Position numbers and translations under genes: made by a program. DNA of 64,000 nucleotides from Neostapfia colusana. Lineage: Eukaryota > Streptophyta > Magnoliopsida > Poales > Poaceae. A model generated the notes under the pieces. That model saw nothing but the letters and a program-made list of their open reading frames with translations, had not been told where the DNA came from and did no database searches. Shown here piece by piece: positions 20,546 to 31,858 of this stretch; position 1 is the stretch's first letter, and each line of letters starts with the position of its first letter. The stretch covers positions 49,755,652 to 49,819,651 of the forward strand of contig JASWHV010000012.1 of assembly GCA_030760725.1 (NCBI GenBank), given 5' to 3'.

Positions 20546-20846
20546 TGTAGAGTCTTTCCCCTAGCTAGCAAGAGGTCGAGTAGTCGAGTCGTTACGTAGT
20601 TAATGGTGTGATAATGCTTGGTGTGTGACGTGAGTTGTGGAAGCCATGAGCAATTGTCCACGTCCTCGTCTTCGGATTGTTTTGCTTGGGTGTGTTAACC
20701 CACAAGAAATAATAGTGCATTTATTTGGTGTGAGATATAAACCCTCGTAAAATTTTAACAAAGCCTCAACCCCTCAAAGTACCAACAAGTGAAAGTAGTG
20801 AGATGATACTAAATGGTATCAAATTAACATTTGTTGATTCTGCCAG

Positions 20847-23800
20847 ATGGCCGGAAGAGGAAAAGGACGTGCTGCCAACCCCGCCAACAACAATGATGAG
20901 GCATGCAACTCTCATCTTTCTGGAGGCCAGAACCGGGGTGGTCGCCGTGAAGAAGTTGATCCTCTCCACCAAATGCTGGAGAATCAAAATCAGCTCATCC
21001 AGAACTTGACTCAAGTAGTGGCCAACTTGCATCAAGTTCCACCTCCACAAGCTGCACCACGCCAACCAAGGTTGAGTGAGTTTCTAGGAACTCAACCTCC
21101 AAAGTTTGCAAGTGCTGCTGAACCTCTGGAGGCAGATGATTGGCTGAAGACCATTGAAAGTAAGATGAGGATCATACAGTGCCAAGGGTATGAGAGGGTG
21201 CTGTTTGCCTCTCATCAATTGCATGGACCTGCTGCTGATTGGTGGACTGCCTACGTGGCCGCCCATCATGACCCTGAAAGCATCACTTGGGAAGAGTTCA
21301 AGCGTAGCTTCCGCAACCATTACATCCCAAGAGGTGAACTCAAAAACAAGAGGAAGGAGTTTTTGGGACTGCAGCAGGGAAACATGACGGTGAGGGAATA
21401 CCTCACTAAATTTACTCAACTATCCCGTTATGCTCCACGAGACATAGAGACTGATGAGCAGAAGCAAGATTGTTTCGTGGAAGGACTTACCGCAGAGATG
21501 CAGTGTGCAATGTCCTCAAATGAGTATGAGAGCTTTCAAAAGATGGTGGACAGAGCATTTGTGGTGGAAAGGAAGCTAAAGGCCCTTGAAAATGAGAATA
21601 AGAGGAAGGCTGGGTGGTCACATCAAGCCTCAGGAAGCAACACCCGGCCACGTATGATGCAGCAACCTATGGGGCAGACGAGCCGTGCTGCGGTACCCTA
21701 TTCAGCACCAAGAGGGTACAACCCAAACTACAGGCCTCCCGCAGCACCGGCACAGCCGCAACGTCAGTTTATGCAGCAGCCTCGCCCCGCATATCCATCT
21801 CGACCAGCAGTGCAAGGACCTCCTAACCAACCCCAAGACAACAAGGGCCAAGCATCTAAGATTGGGGTGCAATGTTTCAGCTGTGGTGAAGTGGGGCACT
21901 ACGCCCATAAGTGTCCAAAGAAGAAGCCCACGCAGCCACAGCAGCAGAACGTAATGAGAGGACGGGTGAACCACGTCACTATGGAGGAAGCACAAGAGGC
22001 ACCCGACGTGGTAGTTGGTAAGTTTCCTGCCAATTTACACCTTGCAACTCTGCTGTTTGATTCTGGTGCTACCCATTCGTTCATAGCTCAAGGGTTTGTT
22101 AAGAAGCATGACCTAGCCACCACCCAAATGAACCATATGCTAGCGGTAAATTCTCCAGGTGGAGAAATAAGGACAAGACAAGTGTGTCCCAAAGTGAACC
22201 TAGACATTAATGGGGTAGTATTTACCGCTAACCTCATAGTGATCGATTCACAAGGGATAGATATTATTTTGGGTATGGATTGGTTGACCAAACATAAAGG
22301 AATCATCCATTGTTCGACCAGAACGGTGGAACTAACTCACCCTAGTGGCACAAGAGTAAAGTTCATAACGATACACGAGCCTAGGAGGGACATTAAATTA
22401 AATCAAGTGGAGGTGAAAGTTGAGGAAATCAGGACTATCAGGGAATACCCAGATGTCTTTCCGGAGGAGTTGCCAGGAATGCCTCCCGACCGTGACGTGG
22501 AATTCGCGATTGAGCTAGTACCGGGAACAGCCCCGATATACAAGAGACCTTATCGAATGGACTCCAAGCAGCTAGAAGAGCTCAAGGATCATTTGAGAGA
22601 ATTGACGGAGAAGGGGTATGTTCGCCCTAGTTCCTCACCATGGGGAGCTCCGGTAATATTTGTGCCTAAGAAAGATGGAACTCAAAGGTTATGCGTGGAT
22701 TACCGTGCCTTGAATGAGGTGACCATCAAGAACAAGTACCCATTACCCCGCATTGAAGACTTGTTTGATCAGTTGAGGGGAGCTTGTGTGTTCTCTAAAA
22801 TTGATCTCAGGTCGGGATACCACCAACTCAAGATAAGGCAATCTGATATTCCCAAGACAGCTTTCGTATCTCGGTACGGACTGTATGAATACACTGTCAT
22901 GCCTTTCGGGCTAACCAATGCCCCGGCATATTTCATGTACCTCATGAACAAGGTATTCATGGAATATCTGGACAAATTTGTGGTGGTTTTCATAGATGAT
23001 ATTCTCGTCTTCTCCAAAGATGAAGAAGAACATGAGAAACATCTAAGGTTGGTGTTACAGAGGCTGAGAGAACACCAACTATATGCCAAGTTGAGCAAGT
23101 GTGAGTTTTGGCTAAAGAGAGTTCCCTTTTTAGGACATATCATCTCGGAGGGAGGAATCTCCGTAGATCCCGCCAAGATCGAGGATATCCAGAAGTGGAA
23201 GACCCCTGAAAATGTCGGGGAAGTTCGAAGCTTTTTGGGATTGGCTGGATACTATCGACGGTTTATTGAGGGATTCTCCAAGATCTCGAGACCTCTCACC
23301 AAACTGTTGGAAAAGGGAATCACATTCACCTGGACGCCACAGTGCGATACGAGCTTTCAGGAGTTAAAGAAAAGATTGACAACAGCCCCAGTGTTGGTTA
23401 TGCCAGATATGCAGAAGAATTTCACAGTGTACTGCGATGCCTCTGGAAACGGGTTGGGATGTGTTCTCATGCAAGAAGGACATGTCGTGGCATATGCATC
23501 CCGGCAGCTTCGGAAGCACGAGAAGAACTATCCTACACATGACTTAGAACTAGCTGCAGTGGTACACGCGTTGAAAATTTGGCGGCACTATTTGATGGGG
23601 AAGAGGACAGAGATATATACGGATCATAAGAGTTTGAAGTACATATTCACACAGCCAGATCTCAATCTTAGACAAAGGAGATGGTTAGAGCTAATCAATG
23701 ACTTTGATGTAGGCATCAACTATCATCCCGGGAAGGCAAACGTCGTGGCCGATGCTTTGAGTCGGAAAGTGCAGGTCAATAAGTTGAGCTTGAAGGACAT

Positions 23801-25316
23801 GCCCGCAGAATTGAAGGACGAGGTTATAAGGCTCAATCTATGTCTAGTAAATAGTGGTGAAGCCATCGCCATGGAAGTGGACTCCACACTCGAGCAAGAC
23901 ATACGCGAGGGCCAAAAGAAGGATGAGAAGATACAAGAGATCAGATAGCTCATCAAGGAAAATAAAGCTCCTGGTTTTAGAGAGGATGAACAAGGAACGG
24001 TGTGGCACGGGAAGAGGATCTGTGTGCCAGAAGTAAAGGAGATCCGTAAATTAATTTTGAAGGAGGCTCACGATTCCGACTATTCCATTCATCCTGGGAG
24101 TACGAAGATGTACCAGGACCTCAAAGGCAGGTATTGGTGGTATGGCATGAAGCGAGATGTCGCGGAACATGTTGCCCTATGTGACACATGTCAGTTGGTG
24201 AAAGCAGAACATCAACGACCCGCGGGATTGCTGCAACCACTCAAAGTGCCTGAATGGAAGTGGGAAGAAATCAGCATGGATTTTGTCGTGGGATTGCCTA
24301 GGACCCAATCCGGGTATGATTCAATATGGGTCATTATTGATAGGCTAACCAAGGTAGCTCATTTCATTCCAGTGAAAGAAAGCTACAGCGGATCCAAATT
24401 GGCAGAATTGTACATGTCAAGGATTGTGTGTTACCATGGAGTGCCAAAGAAGATAGTGTCGGACCGAGGGACACAGTTCACCTCGAGGTTTTGGCAAAAG
24501 TTGCATGAAACCATGGGAACCCATCTGAATTTCAGCTCTGCCTATCATCCCCAAACTGACGGGCAGACGGAGAGAACCAATCAGATCCTAGAAGATATGT
24601 TAAGGGCGTGTGCACTCAAAAACAATAGGAGTTGGGACAAGAACTTACCGTATGCGGAGTTTTCCTATAACAACAGTTATCAAGCTAGTATGAAGATGTC
24701 ACCGTTTGAAGCTTTGTATGGAAGGAAATGCAGAACTCCCCTATTTTGGAACCAAACAGGAGAAAGTAAAGTGTTTGGTCCCGAAGTGCTACAAGAAGCC
24801 GAGGCAAAGGTGAGGGAGATTCGCAACAACTTGAGGATAGCACAAACACGCCAGAAGAGTTATGCTGATGTACGAAGAAGAGAACTCGTTTTCAACGTGG
24901 GAGACTATGTTTATCTCAAGGTGTCCCCTATCAGAGGACTTCGTCGGTTCAAGGTGAAAGGGAAGTTGTCTCCTCGATACATCGGACCCTTTCAAGTTTT
25001 GGAAAGGAAAGGCGAGGTGGCGTACCAACTAGAGTTACCGGTTCATCTGTCGGACGTGCACGATGTGTTCCATGTGTCGCAACTCAAGAAATGTCTGAGG
25101 ACGCCCGAAGAGGTGTTACCCATGAATGAAGTGGATGTAGCTGAGGATTTGTCTTATGCCGAGCAACCATACAAGATTTTGGAGACAATGGAACGCCTCA
25201 CCAGAAATAAAAGAATCCGGATGTGCAAGGTGCAGTGGAAGCATCACTCAGAAGAAGAAGCCACCTGGGAACGGGAAGATGAGCTTAAGGCACAATTTCC
25301 GGAATTGTTTTCTTAG
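20847..25316 (+). pseudogene. gag-pol: Tekay-1 gag-pol polyprotein, one nonsense codon
   Basis: The single frame has 1490 codons. Gag occupies residues 1-355, with the core ADDWLKTIESKMRIIQCQGY and a CCHC knuckle, CFSCGEVGHYAHKC (about 343-356). The protease has LFDSGATHSFIAQ (Asp near 405). Reverse transcriptase has YRMDSKQLEELKDHL, DLRSGYHQLKI and the intact FIDDILVFS (near 715). RNase H runs about 855-985 (VYCDASGNGLGCVL). TAG at 23946-23948 (codon 1034) interrupts the linker; a C-to-T change of CAG would explain it. Integrase follows in phase: zinc finger about 1075-1115, core with ISMDFVVGLPR, VSDRGTQFTS and DGQTERTNQ, and a chromodomain-like C terminus (KVQWKHHSEEEATWERED). The ATG directly follows TTCTGCCAG, acceptor-like. 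Read-through or suppression would be needed to make integrase. Confidence 0.93.
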
Positions 25317-25346
25317 AAACACCAATCTCGAGGACGAGATTTCTTT

Positions 25347-25360
25347 TAAGGGGGGTAGAG
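25347..25360 (+). promoter_or_regulatory. Tekay-1 polypurine tract
   Basis: AAGGGGGGTAGAG lies immediately before the 3' LTR, 30 bases after the polyprotein stop. Confidence 0.85.
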
Positions 25361-25361
25361 C

Positions 25362-27101
25362 TGTAACACCCCAAATTTTTAGTCAAGTCTCAAATTTTGA
25401 TTTAGAACCATAAACCATGTTCAGAGGGGAATTTAGAAATTTTTGGACGTATTGCATGTTTTGCAAAAATTCAAATTCAAACTAGAATTCAAATTATACT
25501 CAAAACAGAAAAGAAATGAAAAAGAAAAAGGAAAACCGGGAAAAAAACTGGCCAGTGGGCCGAAACCCAGCCGGCCCAGCTAACCCCCGCGCAGCCCGCC
25601 CCCGCGCGCGCCGCGCTGCCCCTCGCTGACGAGTGGGACCCGCCTGTCATCCCTAACCCCGCGACCCCGGACTCTCTCCCGCGCGCGCGATCGCAACCGA
25701 TCGGGAAACCTGTCCCCGCAGCCGAATTCTGGACCCTGAGGACTCCAACTCGATCACAACAGAACCACCGCCCTCCCCCGGCTATAAAAGCAACCGATCC
25801 GATCAGTTTTTCGCACACGATCGCCGATTTTCACTCCGGTGAGCACCGAGACTTCGCCGGTGAATTCTGGCCGATCTAAGCTCGGAAACTCTGATCTAAC
25901 TCGTTGGTCTTGATCCACCGCCTCCGGGGAACTTTGCAGGTGCAGAAAACCCGAAGACTTACGGTGCAAATCCAGCTCCGACGAGCTTCGCCGTGGTTTT
26001 GCCTCGGACCTCGCCGCAGAGCCCTTTCCAGGATCCCCGAGCTCGAGAAAACCCCCGAGGTGAGATCCCTGACCTCCCCTCTACCGATCTAGGCCATAAG
26101 ATCACAGTTCTAGGCAGAATTCTCGAGGATCCGAAAGTTTCCGGCGAGATCGCCGCTTCTCGCCGCCGTGCGCCGACGGCAGCGCCGCCCGCGCTCGATC
26201 AGAGCGACGTGGCCGCTTGTGCGCCGTTTATTTTAAATCGCACGGTAGACTTTAAAACCCCGCGTACCGGTTCGATGTTATAATCTCAGCCGTCGGTTTA
26301 AAATCAGACGGTCCACGTCAGCCCCGCGTTATAAAGACTGGAATTCTTACGTGCTACCCCCTGGGGTTCTCTGGAATTGAGAGCTAGCCCCGGAAACTTC
26401 AGATCTAGCCCCTGGAACTCCAGAAAATCATGTAAATTCATTTAAAAATCAGTTTTAGCCCCTGGACTTAATAGAAATTAAGAAAAACACCTCTGAAAAG
26501 TGTAGCTAGACCCCTGGAAATTATGAGAATGATATTATAGACCCTGTAATGGGGTGAATTCATTATTTTAGCTCTGTTTAGTATTTAATTTAGAAAATTC
26601 AATATGTAACTAGTGTTTAAAAATTAAAAAGAGGGACAAACATAATTGTCAAATTTATTAAAAAGTTTCTCAGTGCTTAGAAAACTTTGGAGTAAGATAA
26701 AAATATATTTTTGGGCTGAAATAAATCTGTTTCATCTATTATTCATATTTAATAGTATAGGGACACATTTTAATGTAAAGAATAGTTAAAGAAAAATAGG
26801 GAAAATAATTATGAAATAGTATACATCAGAAGCCAAGGTCAAAATATGATCTTAAATTATTTAGGACCAGAACCTAACCTGTTTAGGTAGTGTGTATTAC
26901 TAATTTAATAATGAAATGCACAATTATGCATAAGAATATAAATCTGAAAATATAGAAACTAGTAAATGATAAATGGAGTTTCTAAAATACAAAGAATTCA
27001 GTTTAGGGTTGATGGACATTATGAAGGCACATATGGAGAAGAAGAATACTTTTCATACATACTTGGTGGTTTAATATATAAGGAATTTATTTAAAACTGG
27101 A

Positions 27102-27165
<64 letters not shown>

Positions 27166-28901
27166 TGTGAGTATAAATATGAACACCAAAGTAGGAATCA
27201 TATACATATAAATAAAAGTGTATGCAAGCCCCAAATCAACACACATAGAGTATCCACAACACATAAAATGGTAAAGAAACTTTCATAAATATGAATGTGT
27301 GGTTTGTATGAAGTAGAAGTGTGAACTATGTCTTATGATTGTTGTTTTTCTTTTGCTATGTGTGATGGTATAAAGTAGAACCTGTTCAAGAGCAAGCTAT
27401 CACTTTCCAAGATCAGGACTACCCATTTCAAGAGCAGCAAGAAGGAGGCAAGTGTCCTTGACCACTTTGATCCTATGCTAGGATGTATAGATAGAATTAT
27501 TTGCATTGTCAAATGAAATATGAAACCCATGCTAGGAAAGTTTCCCTAGAATTGCATTACCTTGTTTTCTTGTAGCTTGGGTTGGGATTTATTTTACCAT
27601 GTCATTTATTTCCATGCATATGCTTAGCCATGTTTAGAATGGGATATTTGGGACATGAGATCATCAGTTTATATTACCATACTCTTGAATGAGACATTGT
27701 GAGTTATGTAGAGATAGGGATCAAGGCAAGTTGGATGTTTTGGTTGTGTGCTGGGTGCACGAGACTTGGGTTTGTGTTTAGTACTTGCCTGGATCCTAAG
27801 GACCGGTTCATGGAGCATGTAACCCGGCTTTACAGTGCCAACCACATGCTGAGATGGGGCAGCTTGGCCAATTAATTAGGTGTATCCCCGGCGTAGTATG
27901 GGTGTGTTGGATGGTGCGGGGAGTAGGTGTCAGCTGGACTACCATATGAACCGCAAGGCTCAAGAGGGGGCCACTGCAGCGGGGTTGGAGCCTCTTGTAT
28001 GCTGTTAGGGGTGAAACCTCAGTGGGCCCACGCTCGTCGGGAATCCCTTTGTAAAGGCTTCGTAGTGATCTCTTGGCCGCACACCTGGGAAGTGTGAATG
28101 TGGATCGTAGCCACTGGCATAATGGAGGTTCTTTTAGTCCACCCGGCAACGGGGGACGAAATCACTACTTGTGGGTACAGTGGTACAAACTCTGCAGAGT
28201 TAAAACTGTCTTGACAGCCGTGCTCACGGTTAAGAGCGGCCTGGACTTATTCATGATTAGAGGAGTGATGTTTTTTTTGGAAGTTGTGGAAGTTGAGCGG
28301 GGAGCTTAACTTTGGAAATGATGTTATGGTTTTGGATGTTAAGCGGGGAGCTTAACATTGGTGATAAATTTTATGGTTATTAGGTTATGATGATGGGATG
28401 GGAGATTGGAACCATTTCACCTGTGTAGTAATGTAGGTGCTTAATAAGCTAAGGTGATAGGTATTAATTGCGTAGTGCTTTAACCATGAGTTCAACCTCT
28501 CCTTGTTCTAGCCATGCATGATATAATTTTCCCACACTTGCTGAGTACCATTGGTACTCAACCTTGCATATTTGTTGGTTTATATTGCTGCTCAGGTCAA
28601 GATAATGAGGTGGTGTATAATGACCAAGACTTTGGACCCGAAGAAGGTTTTTAGATTCATGAAGACCCCCGGGCAACACCTGTGATGGAGCCCTAAAGAA
28701 TAATATTTCGCTGCTAGTTTATTTACTTGGGATGAACTTATTATTGTCCATCGAGACATTTACTATGTAAGACTTACTTATATTCGATACCTGGCTTGTA
28801 ATAAATGATGCTTCACTATTTGTCATCACATGTATGAGAAAATGATCCTGGCATACATGTGATATTCACTTGGTTGTTCTTCGGAAAAATCGGGTGTGAC
28901 A
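25362..28901 (+). repeat. Tekay-1 3' LTR (3540 bp)
   Basis: It starts after the PPT and ends CGGGTGTGACA before CCAAG. It is nearly identical to the 5' LTR; the length difference comes mainly from the TA run at about 27106-27162. Most substitutions seen are C/T or G/A. Confidence 0.96.
27106..27162. repeat. TA microsatellite in Tekay-1 3' LTR
   Basis: An uninterrupted TA run of nearly 30 repeats; the matching place in the 5' LTR (about 17788-17808) has only about ten. It is the largest difference between the two LTRs. Confidence 0.92.
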
Positions 28902-28906
28902 CCAAG

Positions 28907-29004
28907 GACACGTGGTCGTGCCAGGGCCCACCTCGACATAGAGGCGAGGCCCGGATTGTCTTCAACCTTCCACGCGGGGGTACCCGGTCTTGAGGGTACC
29001 GATA
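28907..29004 (-). repeat. Tat element 3' LTR, inner 98 bp
   Basis: The segment resumes the LTR exactly after the second CCAAG copy (28902-28906) and aligns to 34464-34561. The LTR end has changed from ACA to ATA. Confidence 0.9.
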
Positions 29005-29229
29005 GTGGCCCTCGGGCCCATCTCGAGGGAGTTAGCGAGCCCGCGGGTGGGGCCCCCATCTCTCTCGCGTGGTGGTCTTCTGATCTTGCTTTGGGAGACA
29101 CCAGCTCCAGACCCTTCGAGGGACGCCAACCTTGGGGGTCCGAGAGTGGCCCCAAAGCTGGTGTTCCAGAACCAACCCCACGGACCGGAGCCCTGTGGCC
29201 TGCACAAGCACTAGAAGAAAGGGGTAACC

Positions 29230-30560
29230 GTGTCGTATAGTTGTATTTTCCCTGTTCGATGGCCCCATTACGGCTTATGGTCCTCTCTAAGCTACGGGAC
29301 CTAGGCAATTTGGTGTAGTAGTATGCGGACCATGGTTACCGGCCTGCTCAGGATAGTGTGTCGTCCAGGGCCCCCAGCACTTGGTTGCTGCGCTGAAGAG
29401 GCAGGGTGTGCACGCTAGGGGTACGGAACCAGGCATAGCAGGCTACACACTCTGGACCTCTCGCTGGCATGGCATTCCGAAGGGAGGGGCGTCCTTCTGG
29501 CGCCACGGGACCCGAGCAGAAAGGTAACCAAGGGGGTCCAGAGACAACACATGTGCCTCAAGCGTTTCCCCCTGTGGCATAATCTTGGCCAGGAGCGGGA
29601 CAGAGAAACACAACTACGTACATGTCGAGAGGCACGCAAAAATATATGCAGACTTGAAGGAAAAACTGCAAAAGTATAGATGTTCATAAGGTACCCGAGG
29701 GGAGTTCGACCCTTGTCCTCGGCTTGCCGTAGCTGGCGCTCCGAGTCTCCTGCTCGCTGCCGCAGAGGTCCGACATCCACTGGATGAGGCAGGACATCAG
29801 CATCGGGCCCCTGAGAGGTCCAAGACGCCAAAGACCTGTGCAGACCTGAGACATGACAGAAAGAGGGAGTAGTCGTGCTCTCTGGTCACTCCTCCTTGTT
29901 CGGTAGCTTTGTTGTGGCTCACGGTCCTCAGCTGAGCTACGGGGCTTGGGTAATCCGATGTGGGTCGTCCAAGATATGGTTAAATCCTTGCTCAGGGGTA
30001 TGATCCGTCTGGTTCCCCAGTACTGAGCTGTAGCGCTGGAGAGGCAGGGTGTGCACGCTATGGGTACGGAACCAGGCATAGCAGGCTACACACCCTGGAC
30101 CTCCTGCTGGCGTAAGCCTTTCAGGGGAGGGACCATTCGACGTCATAGGGCCCCGAGCAATGAGACAACCACAGAACTCCGGGACACCACAGGTACCTCA
30201 AGCAGACCCGTCTGCAGAAGGATAGCACAGCTTTTGCTACGGTTGAACATAGGAAAAAATGATTGACCACATGGCTGGAGCGGTATAGAAAGAAAGCACG
30301 TAAAGAGTATTAGAGCAATGTCCAGGGTCCGGTCACTTTTCTTGTCCGTAAGTGTGCTCTTTCTGGTCCCCCAAGTACTAAGTTATAGCGTTGGGGAGGC
30401 AGGATGTGCACACTAAGGGTACGGTACCAGCCATAGCAGGCTACACACCCTGGACCTCCCGCGGCATTAACCTTTCAGCGAAGAGACCTTCCAGTGCACG
30501 GGAGGTCGGACAAGTGTGTAGGACGGGCTCCGGATATGCCATTTACAGTTGATATGCATG
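29230..30560. repeat. Tandem repeats in the Tat 3' non-coding region
   Basis: Three diverged head-to-tail units share GGTACGGAACCAGGCATAGC and CTACACACCCTGGACCTC; these landmarks start near 29420, 30063 and 30418. Units differ in length (about 640 and 355 bp apart). No coding region is visible in 29005-30780. Tandem repeats in the 3' untranslated region are known from Tat-lineage elements. Confidence 0.75.
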
Positions 30561-30789
30561 AAGCACAAACTATAAAGAAAGTACGTAGGGTAGGATACAT
30601 TTTCTTATTTCTGGCTTCCTTCGGGTGATAGGAGGATACAGGCTGTGCAAGAAGGCAGCGACCCGCGCGGATGACAAGAGTAGCTGGACCCTTCCGGGGC
30701 TTAGCTGTTCTAAGCGTTGTTCCTAGACACTATGACACCTTTACAAAGAAAGAGAAAAAGAACTTACCCATTGCCTGTGGCTAGGCGGG

Positions 30790-30945
30790 TGCACCTGAGG
30801 CGACATGCTCGGGAGGGACCCTCCCAGCTGGGGGAGGTCCGGCCCGGTACCCAGGGACACGTGGCGGCGCCAGACCTTGCCTCAGCGGGGAAGTCAGGTC
30901 CGGGGCCGAGGACACGTGGCGGCTCCGGAGCCCTCCTTGAAGAAG
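30790..30945. repeat. LTR U3 fragment inside the Tat interior
   Basis: Two units matching the LTR array (ACACGTGGCGGCGCC, CCTTGCCTCAGCGGGG and CCGGAGCCCTCCT) lie here, some 2.5 kb from either LTR. The internal region therefore holds a captured or conversion-derived LTR piece. Confidence 0.65.
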
Positions 30946-31087
30946 TATTAGCCGAGGCATCAGGTGGCCCTACCTTGGGCTGTCTACTATGCGCGTACCT
31001 TTGCCAGAGCATTCTACGGTGTGGCGCGTTTCGAACAGTCTCTAGCCACATTGTCTTGTCGACGAGGCTGGTTTCTTCACGCGGAAG

Positions 31088-31830
31088 CTGGTTCTGCGTG
31101 GCTTCGTCGCATGTCTGGACGTCGGGTGAGCCCCTGGCGTGTTCTGGGGGGAAGTCCGGCCTCGACCCCCTACACCAATGTACGAGGGCGTCTTCCCTTG
31201 TCGCACGACGGCATCCAGGAGAGCTCTCGGCCAATAGAAGCCATGCCGGAAGGCTTTACCGACTAGCGTGTGGGACTATGAAAGTGTGGCTGTCGCACTC
31301 GCCTCCATGGATCTCTGCGAGCAGCTCGTGCGAGAAGCTCGCAGCCCTCCTCCCGGGTTATGCACCGCAATAGGACGTTGCCGGCGCCACGCCGGTAGAG
31401 ACCCTCATCTACTGGCATGTCTCTCTTAGCCATGGAACGATCCGGTTAGCGGATACATGTTCATCAGGAAGGATATTGTCTTTCAAGTAGGCCCGGACCT
31501 CCGTGGTCCATGCATCAGGTCCTACCTGAGCTTCTAGATCTTGAGCGCCGGGTTGCACGAAGTCTCCGGTGACGCTTACGATCCTTGGCGGGCGCCATGG
31601 TTGCAGGGCCGCCGAGACCGCCAGCTTCGAGGTGCTGGTCTCGCCCCCTTCGCCTGGTTCAGCAGGCCAGGCTGTTGGACGCAGCAGCTTCCTCCGCGCA
31701 GAAGCTTGTTCTGCGTCGCTTCGTCGTGTGTCTGGACGTTGGGTGAGCCCTTGGTGTGTTCTGGGGGGAGGGCGGCCTCGACCCCCTACAACAATGTAAG
31801 AGGGCATTGTCCCTAGTCGCACGACGGAGA
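31088..31830. repeat. Duplicated ~120 bp segment in the Tat interior
   Basis: About 31088-31210 and 31708-31830 are diverged direct copies, sharing TGTCTGGACGT, TGTTCTGGGGGG, CTCGACCCCCTACA and GTCGCACGACGG. They bracket the integrase fragment, which suggests the deletion of pol involved these repeats or left them as scars. Confidence 0.65.
31240..31570 (-). pseudogene. pol: Tat element RNase H-integrase junction fragment
   Basis: Reading leftward, VRAYLKDNILPDEHVSANRIV (split over the limit of quotation here to its recognisable core) is the usual linker after RNase H, followed in shifted frames by degenerate LLAEIHGGEC and FYWP-like pieces of the integrase zinc finger. Stops and frameshifts are frequent. 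The sequence upstream, where protease and reverse transcriptase should be, has been lost, so gag is followed within 300 bp by this fragment. Confidence 0.6.
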
Positions 31831-31858
31831 GAGGAACGCCTGGTTAGGCGTAGAGTGT

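Larger units (their letters stand above)
16040..28901 (+). mobile_element. Tekay-1: nearly intact Tekay/Del-like chromovirus
   Basis: The element is 12,862 bp and inserted in the Tat 3' LTR with the target duplication CCAAG (16035-16039 and 28902-28906). It has 3.5 kb LTRs, a perfect primer-binding site, an extra upstream ORF, a 1489-residue gag-pol frame with one nonsense codon, and a PPT. By eye the LTRs differ by about ten substitutions plus a TA-microsatellite length change, so the insertion is recent. A C-terminal chromodomain-like segment and the long LTRs support the Tekay/Del lineage. Confidence 0.97.

Noticed and set aside
29400..30560. Tandem spaced repeats as a CRISPR array
   Set aside because: Units are hundreds of bases, diverged, and lie in a plant retroelement.
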